Origin: Mesobacillus boroniphilus
Lineage (GTDB): Bacteria; Bacillota; Bacilli; Bacillales; Cytobacillaceae
Assembly: GCF_018424685.1 (NCBI RefSeq)
Contig: NZ_QTKX01000001.1
Coordinates: 1,364,001 to 1,428,000 of the forward strand
Length of the DNA: 64,000 nt
Direction: 5' to 3'
The position numbers were made by a program, and so were the translations under genes. Of this stretch, positions 1 to 8,781 are shown piece by piece. The notes beneath the pieces were generated by a model that was given only the letters and a program-made list of their open reading frames with translations, searched no databases and was not told where the DNA came from. Every line of letters starts with the position of its first letter. Positions within the stretch are counted from its first letter, which is position 1.

Positions 1-90
1 AAATTTATACATTTATCACCATTCTTATAATATATTATCTTTAGAGGCTTAAAAATAAAAATGCCTCATCATATATCTGGGGAGATTAAT

Positions 91-1257
91 ATGAGAAAAA
101 AGAAGAAAAAAGCTTATGGTCTGGCCTTGTTTGCTGGGGTGGGTATTTTGGCATCAACAATGACATTCCAGATGTACCACGAAGCCCAGGCAAAAACACC
201 AACTATAACTGTGAAATCACAAAAGCCACATCTCGAAAGAAGCTTTGATGTCTCTGGCAAAAGTTTTGTGGAAACGGTTAAATTAGGCGCAATCGGTGAT
301 ATCCTGATTCACGATACTGTTTACGAAGATGCCTTCCTGAATCCTGGTTATGATTTCAAACCAATGCTCAGTAATGTAAGAGGTTATTTAATTGAACCTG
401 ATCTTTTGCTAGCGAACCAGGAAACGCTTCTTGGAGGAGTGGAAATTGGACTATCTAGCTACCCGATGTTCAATAGTCCTGTAGAAGTTGGAGACGCATT
501 GATAGATGCAGGGGTCGATATTGTATCAAACGCAAATAACCATTCGCTAGACAGATCTGAAAAGGGTGTCCTGGCTTCCATTAAAAATATGGAAGCGGCA
601 GAACTTCCTTATGTGGGGTCTTTCAAAGATGAAGCTGACCAGCAAAAATTGCGGATATTAAATAAAAATGGGATTAATATTTCTTATTTATCATACACCT
701 ATGGAACAAATGGGATCCCAGTCCCTATTGGCAAGGATCACCTCGTGAACCTGATTGACCGTGAAGCAATGAAAGCTGAGATACACCGCGCTCGAGCAGA
801 ATCTGATGTTGTGGTCATGAGTATCCACTGGGGAAATGAATATCAGCGTTTCCCTACGAATGATCAAAAGAATCTTGCACAGTTTCTCGTCGACGAGGGT
901 GTTGATATCATCTTTGGGCATCACCCGCATGTGCTGCAGCCCATGGAATGGCTGACGGCGACAGACGGCAGAAAGGCATTGGTTGTCTATTCTCTGGGTA
1001 ATTTCCTGTCTGGGCAAATGTGGGACTATAAGGATATCGGCGGTCTTGCCACTGTGGAAATAACAAAAAACATCACACCGGATGGTAATGAAGTCGTATT
1101 GCAAAACCCTGAATTCCTCCCAACCTTTGTTTCAAGCAGCAGACAAAGTAATTACCGGGTTGTTCCTTTGCAAGAAGCCGGTAATTTCGGACTTGCTGGT
1201 GCTGAAAAAAAATATAATGAGATCATGCATCATATGACTCAATTCATAAAAGAATAA
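91..1257 (+). CDS. CapA-family (PgsA-like) metallophosphatase-fold protein, membrane-anchored or secreted
   Basis: A 388-residue protein. The ATG at 91 is preferred over an in-frame ATG at 61 because GGGGAG lies just upstream and the protein then opens with a KKKKK cluster and a hydrophobic segment (about residues 8-24), as in a signal anchor. The CapA/poly-gamma-glutamate PgsA fold is supported by GDILIHD (about 70), NANNH (about 148), IHWGNE (about 246), GHHPH (about 276) and YSLGNF (about 300). The family takes part in capsule or poly-glutamate export and anchoring, but no capB/capC genes are nearby, so the substrate is unknown. It stands alone before a hairpin at 1265. Confidence 0.85.
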   Translation: MRKKKKKAYGLALFAGVGILASTMTFQMYHEAQAKTPTITVKSQKPHLERSFDVSGKSFVETVKLGAIGDILIHDTVYEDAFLNPGYDFKPMLSNVRGYLIEPDLLLANQETLLGGVEIGLSSYPMFNSPVEVGDALIDAGVDIVSNANNHSLDRSEKGVLASIKNMEAAELPYVGSFKDEADQQKLRILNKNGINISYLSYTYGTNGIPVPIGKDHLVNLIDREAMKAEIHRARAESDVVVMSIHWGNEYQRFPTNDQKNLAQFLVDEGVDIIFGHHPHVLQPMEWLTATDGRKALVVYSLGNFLSGQMWDYKDIGGLATVEITKNITPDGNEVVLQNPEFLPTFVSSSRQSNYRVVPLQEAGNFGLAGAEKKYNEIMHHMTQFIKE

Positions 1258-1264
1258 AGGTGTG

Positions 1265-1292
1265 AATGCCCGGTCCGTGAAGACCGGGCATT
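1265..1292 (+). terminator. Hairpin terminator after the capA-like gene
   Basis: AATGCCCGGTC pairs perfectly with GACCGGGCATT, 11 bp around a 6-nt loop, 8 bp after the capA-like stop. The following T-run is weak. Confidence 0.6.
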
Positions 1293-1335
1293 GCTTATGT
1301 TATAATCGGTCTATCTGGTATGGAAGGAGAACAAT

Positions 1336-1626
1336 ATGAAAATTACAGTTAATGATGATGCAGCAGCATGGTATGAAAATGAAATGGACCTTTCATCCGG
1401 AAGTTATTTGCGATTCTTTGTCCGGTACGGCGGCTTCAGTTCTATCCAGAAAGGTTTTTCATTAGGTGTCTCCAAGGAAGAACCGGATCATGTCGGTGTG
1501 AAAACAGAAAAAAATGGTGTCACCTATTATATTGAAGAAAAAGATATTTGGTATTTTGACGGCCATGATTTAATTGTAGAGCTCCACCCGGTTGGCCAGG
1601 AACCTGACTTCAAATTCGAAAAGTAA
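1336..1626 (+). CDS. yneR: HesB/IscA-like small protein (YneR family)
   Basis: A 96-residue protein starting at an ATG with GGAAGGAG upstream. It resembles B. subtilis YneR, a HesB/YadR/YfhF-type relative of the A-type Fe-S carrier fold, with the order MKITVNDDAAAWY, LRFFVRYGG and YYIEEKDIWYFDGHDLIVE. It contains no cysteine, so the three Fe-S ligands of true IscA are missing and it is unlikely to carry a cluster. Convergent with yneQ, as in B. subtilis. Its biochemical role is unknown. Confidence 0.8.
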   Translation: MKITVNDDAAAWYENEMDLSSGSYLRFFVRYGGFSSIQKGFSLGVSKEEPDHVGVKTEKNGVTYYIEEKDIWYFDGHDLIVELHPVGQEPDFKFEK

Positions 1627-1660
1627 TAAGGCAGACGCGATTGCGCCTGCCTTATTTTTT
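1625..1660. terminator. Bidirectional terminator between yneR and yneQ
   Basis: AATAAGGCAG pairs with CTGCCTTATT, with A-runs and T-runs on both sides. It overlaps the yneR stop and the 3' end of yneQ, so it can serve both convergent genes. Confidence 0.75.
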
Positions 1661-1954
1661 ACCTTTTAAAAGAGGGTTCTCAAAACCCTCCTGTTTCAAG
1701 ATTTCAGCTTGCTTCGTTCCTAAAAGATCGAAGTGAGGGTAATCTGTCTTCCTTTTATCAATCCACTCTGGCTGCAAACCATATTTTCTTCCCCACTCAG
1801 CTAACTTTTCAAGATCCCTGCAACCTACTTTCGTAACCGTTGAACAATCTGGGAAGCGGTCATCAATCCAGTAATGGGTCAGGAAGGCAAGCTCGCCACG
1901 ATCGATTTTAGCTTTCCATTCATCAAGCTCATGGCGTTTTATCCCGAAAGCCAA
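1652..1954 (-). CDS. yneQ: YneQ-like conserved hypothetical protein
   Basis: A 100-residue soluble protein resembling B. subtilis YneQ in length, sequence and neighbourhood. It begins with TTG directly after the TGA of yneP; GGGAGCAGGT near the end of yneP is the likely ribosome binding site, so the pair looks translationally coupled. Trp, Asp and Lys residues are frequent (LTHYWIDDRFPDC, WIDKRKTDYPHFDL) and there is no membrane segment. No function is known; only the family assignment is supported. Confidence 0.75.
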   Translation of the reverse strand: MAFGIKRHELDEWKAKIDRGELAFLTHYWIDDRFPDCSTVTKVGCRDLEKLAEWGRKYGLQPEWIDKRKTDYPHFDLLGTKQAEILKQEGFENPLLKGKK

Positions 1955-2398
1955 TCAGACCTGCTCCCTTTCATCTTCAGGCTTTTTCATTGCCTGTAAA
2001 TAAGCTTCATGCCAGTCTGGAAAGCTCCTTTTTAACGATATCGGCCGGAAGTTATCCTTTTTAACACAGACATGTTTTGAGCTGCCAGTCAATGCGAGCT
2101 CACCTTTACCATTGAAGATTTCATATTTATAGACGGACCGAATCCCATCATATTCCTCCACCCAGGTCTTGATTGTAGCTGTATCTCCATATCTCAATGG
2201 TTTTTTATAGGAAGCTTGTATATCAAGTACAGGTGAGATGATTCCATCCTTCTCCATTTCTGCATAATTAAAGCCAAGTTCCTTAATCAATTGTGTTCTG
2301 CCCAGCTCCATCCACACCAGATAATTAGCGTGATACACGACACCCATCTGGTCTGTTTCTGCATATCTTACCTCGATTTCCCTAGAAGATATTTTCAT
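1955..2398 (-). CDS. yneP: Acyl-CoA thioesterase, YbgC/YneP hotdog family
   Basis: A 147-residue 4HBT-type hotdog thioesterase expected to hydrolyse acyl-CoA thioesters in the cytoplasm. The N-terminal signature RYAETDQMGVVYHANYLVWME carries the catalytic Asp and the Tyr/His pair of the YbgC/4-hydroxybenzoyl-CoA thioesterase group. The start has AAGGGGAA upstream. It directly abuts yneQ, giving a two-gene operon as in B. subtilis. The physiological acyl group cannot be told from sequence. Confidence 0.85.
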   Translation of the reverse strand: MKISSREIEVRYAETDQMGVVYHANYLVWMELGRTQLIKELGFNYAEMEKDGIISPVLDIQASYKKPLRYGDTATIKTWVEEYDGIRSVYKYEIFNGKGELALTGSSKHVCVKKDNFRPISLKRSFPDWHEAYLQAMKKPEDEREQV

Positions 2399-2428
2399 TG
2401 GTATTCCCCTTTATTTTTCTTGTATGTT

Positions 2429-4750
2429 TTATCCTATAAGCTTTTTTAAAGCCGCTTCAAAATCCTGTTTTTCCAAGTAGAAAACATCTTCATCCAGATT
2501 CTCGACATTTCCCCCGTCAATCAATCGATATGCCTGGGATTGAATCGCTTCATCCACTAAGTTTGTGGCAAAGCGACCATTCCCTTTCAGTTCTGTTGTT
2601 GAAAGTTTCTCAGACAAAAACGCTTCAGCTTCGGGGTTCATCCTATATTGATACTTGCCAGCGTAGTTCTTGATGATGAGCAACAAATCACTCACACTAT
2701 AGTCCGGAAAGTGGAAAAACTTCTTGAACCTTGACCTGAGGCCAGGATTGCTTTCGAGCAGCATATCCATTTCAGCAGGATATCCAGCTAGGATCACAAC
2801 AAGATTTTCATTATGCCTGGTCATTTCATCGACAAGAGTATCAATAACTTCCTTGCCAAAATCACCTGAGCTTTGACCCAGCAAAGAGTATGCCTCATCT
2901 ATAAATAATACTCCTCCGAGTGCCTCTCGAATTTTTTTCTTTGTCTTGATTGCAGTCTGTCCGACATAACCAGCGACAAAATCGGCCCGGCTGCTGATAA
3001 TAAGATGTCCTCTCTTCAGCATTCCGCATTCCTTCAGAAGTTCTGCGTAAATCTTTGCTACAGTAGTTTTTCCTGTTCCCGGATTACCGGAAAAGACTGA
3101 GTGAAGCTGTATCGGCACAGCAGGCAGTCCCTTTTCCTTTCGCAGCTGCTGCATCCTGACGAAGGAAATCAGGGAGGTAACCTCTGATTTCACAGTGTCC
3201 AATCCAACGAGTGCATTCAGCCTGTCGAGTGGTTTTTCAGCTGAAATAGTTGAAGGAGATTCAAAATCCTCTTTTTCTAATAAGGTATAAGTTGAAAAGT
3301 CATCTTCTTCACTCTGCCTGGATCCCTTTTTGAAAATTGCTTCCAATACAAGGTTTCGTACCGTCCTGGCATTTCCGAAGGTATCATCGACTCTTTCCTT
3401 TTCAATACGATCCCTAAGCTCAAGCTTTGCTGCATCTGTCATCGCATAATCGTTATCCTGTGCCGCTTGATCCGCAATCTGTAACAGTTCACCATCCGAA
3501 TAATCTGGTAGATGAATCAAATTTGATTGAGGGAAACGTGATCTTAAACCTGGGTTCGCATCAAGAAATTGACGCATTTCTTCTGGATAACCAGCAAGAA
3601 TCACGGCGAATTTACCTCCATACTCTTTCCCGGTCATTAAAGAAACGAGTGTATCGATAGCAGTTTGACCATAATCATTTCCAGTCTGGCCTTCCCGCTT
3701 AAGACTGTACGCCTCATCAATAAATAGCACCCCTCCCAGGGCTTGCTCAACGACCTTCCTGACATTTTCTTCTGTCTGCCCGACATAAGCACCAACAAGC
3801 TGTGAACGGTCAGCCTCGATGATTTCTTCTCGCGGCAGTACTCCAAGCTGGTGATATATTTTTGCAAGCAATCGTGCCAATGAAGTTTTTCCTGTTCCCG
3901 GATTACCAGTCAGGACCATATTCAAGCTTTGATCATCCTTCGTCTGCAGACCAAGCTCTTTCCGCTTTTGCTGATACTTCAAGAATCGGTAAAAATCATT
4001 CACTCTCTCCTTGACCGATTCAAGTCCTATCATTTTATTAAGTTCAGCCAGAGGATCGATTTCAGACTGTTTTTGCCTCTCCGATTCCTCAGCAAATTCT
4101 TCTTCCCATTGCAGCTTGATCTGTTCCAGACTTTGAAGTCTTTTCTGTATTTCTTCATAATGGATGGCTGTGTGAAATACTCCGGTAACCGACTCTTCAT
4201 ATAGCTCTGTCGCTTTCAAGAGAGCTGCAGTCTCTTCTACAGCCTTTTCCAGCATATCGGTCAACCTCTTGAACTTAGCCTCAACTTCAGACCCTTTTTC
4301 AACCGTCTTGGCTTTTAGGTCATCAAGCTCTTCTTCAGCGTGTGAAAGGAATTGCTGGGAAATATCGATATACTGCTCGGCTGTTTTCTTTTTTAAGGCT
4401 CGATTATCAGTTTCCCTGATCCGAGGGAAGATTAGCTGTTCAAATAAATTCCCTTTATCTTTCCACTGATTCCTGGCGAGCAAGGATTTTGCCTTCTTGT
4501 TTGCCGAATCGTGTTCTATCGCAGTCTTTAACCACTCAAGGACGAGAGAATCATACCCATTTCGTTGGGATCTAGATTGTGCAGCCAGAGTCAGGGTTTG
4601 AGAAAGTTGCTTATGCTCTTCACTTTTTGTCAGCTTCTTGATTGCTGTGATCAAACTGGCTTCATCCTGAATAAAGCCTTTTGTATTTATCTCTTCCTCC
4701 CATAGCAAAATCTGTTCATCTATAGGAATTTGTTTTTTATGTAGTTCCAT
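2429..4750 (-). CDS. Tandem AAA+ ATPase, CbxX/CfqX (SpoVK-like) family
   Basis: A 773-residue protein with an N-terminal helical region (to about residue 235) and two CbxX/CfqX-type AAA+ modules. Walker A is GNPGTGK at about 282 and again at about 556; Walker B is GGVLFIDEAYSL at about 339 and about 612. Each module also has the GLRSRF arginine-finger region. SpoVK of B. subtilis has one such module; this is the longer two-module form found in other bacilli. The ATG at 4750 is preferred to an upstream GTG at 4759. A remodelling ATPase role, perhaps in sporulation, is inferred from the family; the substrate is unknown. Confidence 0.8.
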   Translation of the reverse strand: MELHKKQIPIDEQILLWEEEINTKGFIQDEASLITAIKKLTKSEEHKQLSQTLTLAAQSRSQRNGYDSLVLEWLKTAIEHDSANKKAKSLLARNQWKDKGNLFEQLIFPRIRETDNRALKKKTAEQYIDISQQFLSHAEEELDDLKAKTVEKGSEVEAKFKRLTDMLEKAVEETAALLKATELYEESVTGVFHTAIHYEEIQKRLQSLEQIKLQWEEEFAEESERQKQSEIDPLAELNKMIGLESVKERVNDFYRFLKYQQKRKELGLQTKDDQSLNMVLTGNPGTGKTSLARLLAKIYHQLGVLPREEIIEADRSQLVGAYVGQTEENVRKVVEQALGGVLFIDEAYSLKREGQTGNDYGQTAIDTLVSLMTGKEYGGKFAVILAGYPEEMRQFLDANPGLRSRFPQSNLIHLPDYSDGELLQIADQAAQDNDYAMTDAAKLELRDRIEKERVDDTFGNARTVRNLVLEAIFKKGSRQSEEDDFSTYTLLEKEDFESPSTISAEKPLDRLNALVGLDTVKSEVTSLISFVRMQQLRKEKGLPAVPIQLHSVFSGNPGTGKTTVAKIYAELLKECGMLKRGHLIISSRADFVAGYVGQTAIKTKKKIREALGGVLFIDEAYSLLGQSSGDFGKEVIDTLVDEMTRHNENLVVILAGYPAEMDMLLESNPGLRSRFKKFFHFPDYSVSDLLLIIKNYAGKYQYRMNPEAEAFLSEKLSTTELKGNGRFATNLVDEAIQSQAYRLIDGGNVENLDEDVFYLEKQDFEAALKKLIG

Positions 4751-4837
4751 CAAAATCACTTCTTTATCTAAAGTTTGAAAAATATACTTTCATTGTCTGT
4801 GTTTACATCCCGTATATTATCACATTTTTAACCAAAC

Positions 4838-4871
4838 GGAAAAAGACCCGCCTGTTGACGGGTCTTTTTCC
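4838..4871 (-). terminator. Terminator of the sspN-tlp operon
   Basis: A 13-bp perfect stem (GGAAAAAGACCCG with CGGGTCTTTTTCC) sits immediately after the tlp stop. Confidence 0.8.
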
Positions 4872-4873
4872 GA

Positions 4874-5095
4874 TTACTGCTCGTTATGTGCTTCATCCTT
4901 GATTTCAGCCCTAAAGGCATCAATACTTTCTCTGCGGCGCTCATTTTTAGCCTTGATTCTTTGTTGGTCTTCAGGACTAGAATTGACCATTGCAGCTTCA
5001 GCATCTTCCATGTTCTCAATCGTATGATGGATCATGGACTGCAGCTTTTCAACATTATCGCTTCGATCATCCGGCTTTGGTGTATTATTTGCCAT
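4874..5095 (-). CDS. tlp: Small acid-soluble spore protein Tlp
   Basis: A 73-residue protein matching the Tlp family of minor SASPs: MANNTPKPDDRSDNVEKLQ at the start, a helical NTIENMEDAEA-like centre and a charged end (KAKNERRRESIDAFRAEIKDEA). The start at 5095 is fixed by AAGGAGG 8 bp upstream; a longer reading to 5224 has no ribosome binding site. It follows sspN as in the B. subtilis sspN-tlp operon, which is transcribed in the forespore. A forespore role is known for the family; sigma-G control here is inferred. Confidence 0.9.
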   Translation of the reverse strand: MANNTPKPDDRSDNVEKLQSMIHHTIENMEDAEAAMVNSSPEDQQRIKAKNERRRESIDAFRAEIKDEAHNEQ

Positions 5096-5195
5096 GGTAA
5101 TGTACCTCCTTCTAAAAAGTACATCATTAGTATGCGACTTCTTATATTGATTATTAGCGGAAAACAGTGGGATAACTTTTGTTTGTAAAATAAAT

Positions 5196-5217
5196 GCCCG
5201 CCAATAAATTGGCAGGC
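5196..5217 (-). terminator. Hairpin between sspN and tlp
   Basis: GCCcGCCAAT pairs with ATTGGCaGGC around AA, 11 bp downstream of the sspN stop, followed on the minus strand by ATTTATTTT. It may partly terminate between sspN and tlp. Confidence 0.5.
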
Positions 5218-5227
5218 GTATCATTCG

Positions 5228-5371
5228 CTATTCACCTTTAGTTTGCATTACCTGGGCATGTTCACCCGACTTATCGTTCATTTTCTTTCCTTTATTGCCA
5301 CTGAAACCACGTGGCTGGGTTCCAAGGTGGCTTGGAACATAATGCTTGCTGTCCCTTTTAGGATTGCTCAT
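5228..5371 (-). CDS. sspN: Small acid-soluble spore protein N
   Basis: A 47-residue SASP resembling B. subtilis SspN: MSNPKRDSKHYVPSHLGTQ followed by GGNKGK-like FSGNKGKKMNDKSGEHAQ. The start at 5371 is set by GAGGAGGG eight bases upstream; extending to 5419 would remove that site from the leader. First gene of the sspN-tlp pair. SspN is a minor forespore protein of unknown precise role. Confidence 0.9.
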   Translation of the reverse strand: MSNPKRDSKHYVPSHLGTQPRGFSGNKGKKMNDKSGEHAQVMQTKGE

Positions 5372-5438
5372 GTATATCCCTCCTCTAAAATAAGTTTTTC
5401 CTAAAGAAGAGGTATTCATAAATGGTAATGTATGATAT

Positions 5439-5570
5439 TTACTCAGCTTTACCCAAGTGTTTTTGCTCTAATTTAGCCTCGATTTTCTCGAGTGCGTCAC
5501 GGTCATTTAGAAGTTGGCGTTTATTTTCCATAACTAGCTCTTGAAAAGAACGCTTTCTAGGTTTTCTCAT
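5439..5570 (-). CDS. FbpB-family small basic protein
   Basis: A 43-residue basic protein, MRKPRKRSFQELVMENKRQ then a helix LNDRDALEKIEAKLEQKH. It matches the Fur-regulated basic protein (FbpA/B/C) group of Bacillus, whose B. subtilis members help the FsrA small RNA repress iron-rich proteins under iron limitation. The ATG has AAAGGATGGTGA upstream. A Fur-family-like palindrome lies 53 bp upstream of the start (5623-5637), which fits iron control. The B. subtilis counterpart differs in length, so no paralogue symbol is given. Confidence 0.75.
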   Translation of the reverse strand: MRKPRKRSFQELVMENKRQLLNDRDALEKIEAKLEQKHLGKAE

Positions 5571-5622
5571 CGTGTTCACCATCCTTTATCATCATTGTAA
5601 CAGTTATTATGTCCGGAAACGG

Positions 5623-5637
5623 TTGCAATTATTACAA
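5623..5637 (-). promoter_or_regulatory. Candidate Fur/PerR/Zur-family box
   Basis: On the minus strand, TTGTAATAATTGCAA is a near-palindrome of the 7-1-7 type and matches the PerR-type consensus (TTATAATNATTATAA) and the Zur-type consensus (TCGTAATNATTACGA) at about 12 of 15 positions each. It lies 53 bp upstream of the FbpB-like start. Which regulator binds, if any, cannot be told. Confidence 0.35.
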
Positions 5638-5710
5638 CTTTTTGAAAATTTAATCGTATTTTATTCATACCCGATTATTTCGTGTATCTCTCATGCAATA
5701 TTTACCATAG

Positions 5711-5738
5711 AAAAACACCAGCAGCTAGTACTGGTGTT
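5711..5738 (-). terminator. Terminator of yneN-like gene
   Basis: ACACCAG pairs with CTGGTGT, followed on the minus strand by TTTTTC, overlapping the last codons and stop of the thioredoxin-like gene. Confidence 0.65.
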
Positions 5739-6258
5739 ACTTCGTAAGTTCCTGCATTTGTTCGTATGTCATGGAACCAATATGCTTTTTTAGGATCAAT
5801 CCCTGCTCATCAATAATAAATGTGGTAGGAATTGAAATGATTGAGTATGTTTGCTGTGTGGCTCCATCTTGATCAAGTAAGATCGGGAAGGTTATTTCAT
5901 TATCCTTCACAAACGCCTTTACCTTGTTTTGAGGATCCAGATTGACTGCGAGAATTTCAACATCCTTTGACTTTTCTTTATAAAATTTCTCCATCGCCGG
6001 CATTTCCTCTTTGCAAGGCGGACACCAAGTAGCCCAAAAATTCAGCATTACCTTCTTACCTCTGTAATCTTTCAAGCTCACATCTTCACCAGCAAGGTTT
6101 TTCAGTGTAAAATTCGGAGCTACCATCCCAGCTCCAATTCCAATTGTTGATTTTGATGCTTCAATTGCTTTCGGTTCCTCGATTTTATAAAGATGCTGGA
6201 ATAGAGCAAACAAAACTAAGCCAGCAAGAATTCCAGCTGCAATCGCTTTTTTGACCAC
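5737..6258 (-). CDS. yneN: Membrane-anchored thiol-disulfide oxidoreductase (TlpA/ResA-like, YneN)
   Basis: A 173-residue extracytoplasmic thioredoxin-fold protein: an uncleaved N-terminal anchor (about residues 5-21), then a TlpA/ResA/AhpC-TSA domain with active site WCPPC (C79, C82) and the cis-proline region SIPTTFIID. It probably reduces or rearranges disulfides on the outer face of the membrane. The start is GTG with AAGGGGGT upstream. It lies between sspN and citB as yneN does in B. subtilis. ResA or StoA functions (cytochrome c maturation, spore cortex) are alternatives that sequence alone cannot separate. Confidence 0.8.
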   Translation of the reverse strand: MVKKAIAAGILAGLVLFALFQHLYKIEEPKAIEASKSTIGIGAGMVAPNFTLKNLAGEDVSLKDYRGKKVMLNFWATWCPPCKEEMPAMEKFYKEKSKDVEILAVNLDPQNKVKAFVKDNEITFPILLDQDGATQQTYSIISIPTTFIIDEQGLILKKHIGSMTYEQMQELTK

Positions 6259-6419
6259 AGGATAACCCCCTTTGGTTTATTTACAAGTAGGATATCCCAA
6301 GTATACAAAGATAATGAAAGTGGAAAAGTGAGAAAATTTGAGGATTATGTGAATTTTAATTGATATTCTCTGCATGGTTCGACTTTTCGATTGATCCTCA
6401 AGGCAGTTTAAGCAACCAA

Positions 6420-6448
6420 AAATGCCAGGGAGTGCATCCCCGGCATTT
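6420..6448 (-). terminator. Terminator of mtnA
   Basis: AAATGCC pairs with GGCATTT plus an inner GGGA/TCCC, just after the mtnA stop. Confidence 0.65.
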
Positions 6449-6456
6449 AACAATGA

Positions 6457-7506
6457 TTATTTATCAAACAAACGCGGAAGTTCTTCGCTGTAGTTTCCTC
6501 GCATGATTCCTTTTTCAGTAATGATCGCGGTAATTAAGTGGTTTGGTGTAACATCAAAGGCGGGATTGAAAACCTTAACGCCTTCAGGTGCTGTCGATTT
6601 CCCGAATCCAGCAGTGATTTCCTCAGCTGCCCGTTCTTCAATTGGTATTTCATCACCTGTTTTTGTTTCAAGATCAATTGTCGATAGTGGCGCAGCGACA
6701 TAGAAAGGGATGTTATGTGCTTTTGCAAGTAAAGCAACACCATATGTTCCAATTTTATTGGCTACGTCTCCATTGGCTGCTACACGGTCACAGCCTACGA
6801 TTACTGCCTGTACCTTTCCCTGTTGCATGACCATGGCCGCCATACTGTCAGTAATGAGGGTGACATCGATTCCAGCCTGCATTAATTCCCAGGCTGTCAG
6901 GCGTGCACCTTGCAGCAATGGTCGAGTCTCATCAGCAAATACCTTGATATCCATTCCACGCTCTTTAGCCAAATAGATAGGCGCAAGCGCTGTTCCGTAT
7001 TTTGCTGTAGCTATTCCACCTGCGTTGCAATGAGTCAACACAGTCATCCCATCTTTAAATAAACTCAATGCATTTTCGCCGATGGAACTGCAGACATTTT
7101 CATCCTCCTGCCGAATCAAATGGGCTTCTTCTTCCAATAGCTTTTTGATATCCTTTACCGGCTTTCCACTTTCAACCTTAGCTCGAGTATCCATCCTTTT
7201 GAGTGCCCAGAAAAGATTGACTGCAGTCGGCCTTGATGTAGCTAGGTAATCCGCTTGCTTTTTGAAATACTCATAAAATGTCTCGAAATCCTTCTCTGGT
7301 GCACCATTAATACCTAGCACCAGACCGTAAGCAGCGGCAATGCCAATCGCCGGAGCTCCCCTTACTTTAAGCTGTTTGATAGCATCCCATACATCATCTA
7401 TATTGGTGATTTCCAGGAATTCTGTAACTTGGGGAAGTTTTGTTTGATCTAATATATAGAGCTTTTCACCTTCATACTTTACGGATTGCAAAAATATTTC
7501 TTCCAT
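6457..7506 (-). CDS. mtnA: Methylthioribose-1-phosphate isomerase
   Basis: A 349-residue enzyme that converts 5-methylthioribose-1-phosphate to 5-methylthioribulose-1-phosphate in methionine salvage. It belongs to the eIF2B-alpha-like family. RGAPAIG lies at about 49, the catalytic Cys160 in THCNAGG and Asp240 in [17 protein letters not shown]; both positions match those known for B. subtilis MtnA. The start at 7506 is chosen for AAGGAGG upstream. Other mtn genes are not adjacent, and no S-box was seen in the leader, unlike the usual B. subtilis arrangement. Confidence 0.93.
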   Translation of the reverse strand: MEEIFLQSVKYEGEKLYILDQTKLPQVTEFLEITNIDDVWDAIKQLKVRGAPAIGIAAAYGLVLGINGAPEKDFETFYEYFKKQADYLATSRPTAVNLFWALKRMDTRAKVESGKPVKDIKKLLEEEAHLIRQEDENVCSSIGENALSLFKDGMTVLTHCNAGGIATAKYGTALAPIYLAKERGMDIKVFADETRPLLQGARLTAWELMQAGIDVTLITDSMAAMVMQQGKVQAVIVGCDRVAANGDVANKIGTYGVALLAKAHNIPFYVAAPLSTIDLETKTGDEIPIEERAAEEITAGFGKSTAPEGVKVFNPAFDVTPNHLITAIITEKGIMRGNYSEELPRLFDK

Positions 7507-7704
7507 ACTAGTCCTCCTTCTGGCATTTGAGACAATTCTGAAACTAAATTTCATTTTATCAATTATCTTGTTTACAGCAAATAAAAATCCACCTAATAAA
7601 AAAAATATCTAATTTTTAATTTTCTAAATTATCAATCAATATGTTATGTTATAAACAGGCAATTGAGTTGATTAGAAATATTTAGATAAGACTGGGGGCT
7701 GATT

Positions 7705-8754
7705 ATGAAAATTCTAGTAATTGGCGGAAGCCGTTTTCTTGGAAAGGCATTTGTCGAGGAAGCGCAAAAAAAGGGCCATGAAATCACGGTATTCAATCGA
7801 GGGAATAATAATGAAGTGCTGCGTAATGTAGAGGTATTGATTGGCGATAGGAATGGAAATCTTGAACAGCTAAAAAACCGTAAGTGGGATGCCGTTCTGG
7901 ATACTTCAGGCCTAATCCCTAATTCTGTCCGGAACTTAACATCAATTCTTAAAATGCAAACAGATTTCTATGCTTTTGTATCAAGTATTTCTGTTTACAA
8001 AGACTGGATTCCAAAAGGGATCGAAGAGGATTATCCGGTTCAAACAATGCCCGTTGAAGAAGCAGATGAACTCACAAAGGACCCAAATGGCGACTTATTA
8101 CAATATTATGGAAAATTCAAAACATTGTCAGAACAAGAAGCCGAAAGGAACATGCCAGGAAAAGTGTTAAACATTCGCGCCGGACAGCTGGTTGGTGGAA
8201 ATGACTATACTGACAGGCTGCCGTATTGGGTTAATCGTATTTCTGAAGGAGGCCAGGTGCTTGCGCCCGGAAATCCTCAAACCTCGTACATACAATTAAT
8301 AGATGTGAAGGACTTGTCAGAATGGATTTTAAAAATGATGGAGGAAAAAAATGCCGGCACTTATAACGTGACTGGAAAACCAATGCCGTTGCTGGATCTT
8401 TTCACTAATATCAGAGAATTTACAGGCAGTGATGCTGAATTTAACTGGGCAGGTGAACAATTACTTCTTGAAAATAACGTTTTACCCTGGACAGAAATGC
8501 CTCTTTGGATTCCAGAAGAAACACCGTTAGGGCCCAACCATCAAGAACCATGGAAAGGAGCCTTCCATATTAATATAGACAAAGCCCTTCAATCCGGTCT
8601 TACCTTTCGACCGATCGAAGAAACCATCCGTGAGGTACACGAATGGATACAATCATTGGATAGAACTAATTATGATTGGAAAGCGGGAATAGACCGAGAC
8701 CGTGAAAATATTCTTCTTGATGCTTTAGCTGCACATGAATTGAAAAACACTTAA
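7705..8754 (+). CDS. NAD(P)-binding epimerase/dehydratase-like protein (atypical SDR)
   Basis: A 349-residue Rossmann protein starting MKILVIGGSRFLGKAF, with the glycine-rich nucleotide-binding motif at residues 7-13. SSISVYKDW (about 93) holds the usual active-site Ser region, and YYGKFKTLSEQEAE near 133 could be the YxxxK pair. The second half (NVTGKPMPLLDLF, FNWAGEQ) resembles the NAD-dependent epimerase/dehydratase group related to chloroplast RNA-binding-type SDRs. Divergent from mtnA, with GGGGG before the ATG. Substrate unknown. Confidence 0.75.
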   Translation: MKILVIGGSRFLGKAFVEEAQKKGHEITVFNRGNNNEVLRNVEVLIGDRNGNLEQLKNRKWDAVLDTSGLIPNSVRNLTSILKMQTDFYAFVSSISVYKDWIPKGIEEDYPVQTMPVEEADELTKDPNGDLLQYYGKFKTLSEQEAERNMPGKVLNIRAGQLVGGNDYTDRLPYWVNRISEGGQVLAPGNPQTSYIQLIDVKDLSEWILKMMEEKNAGTYNVTGKPMPLLDLFTNIREFTGSDAEFNWAGEQLLLENNVLPWTEMPLWIPEETPLGPNHQEPWKGAFHINIDKALQSGLTFRPIEETIREVHEWIQSLDRTNYDWKAGIDRDRENILLDALAAHELKNT

Positions 8755-8781
8755 AAAACAGCGCCCTAAACGCTGTTTTTT
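8753..8781. terminator. Bidirectional terminator
   Basis: AAAAAACAGCG pairs perfectly with CGCTGTTTTTT between two convergent genes. Confidence 0.8.

Noticed and set aside
7507..7704. S-box (SAM) riboswitch in front of mtnA
   Set aside because: Looked for because B. subtilis methionine-salvage genes use one; the leader is AT-rich and no S-box core or terminator is seen.
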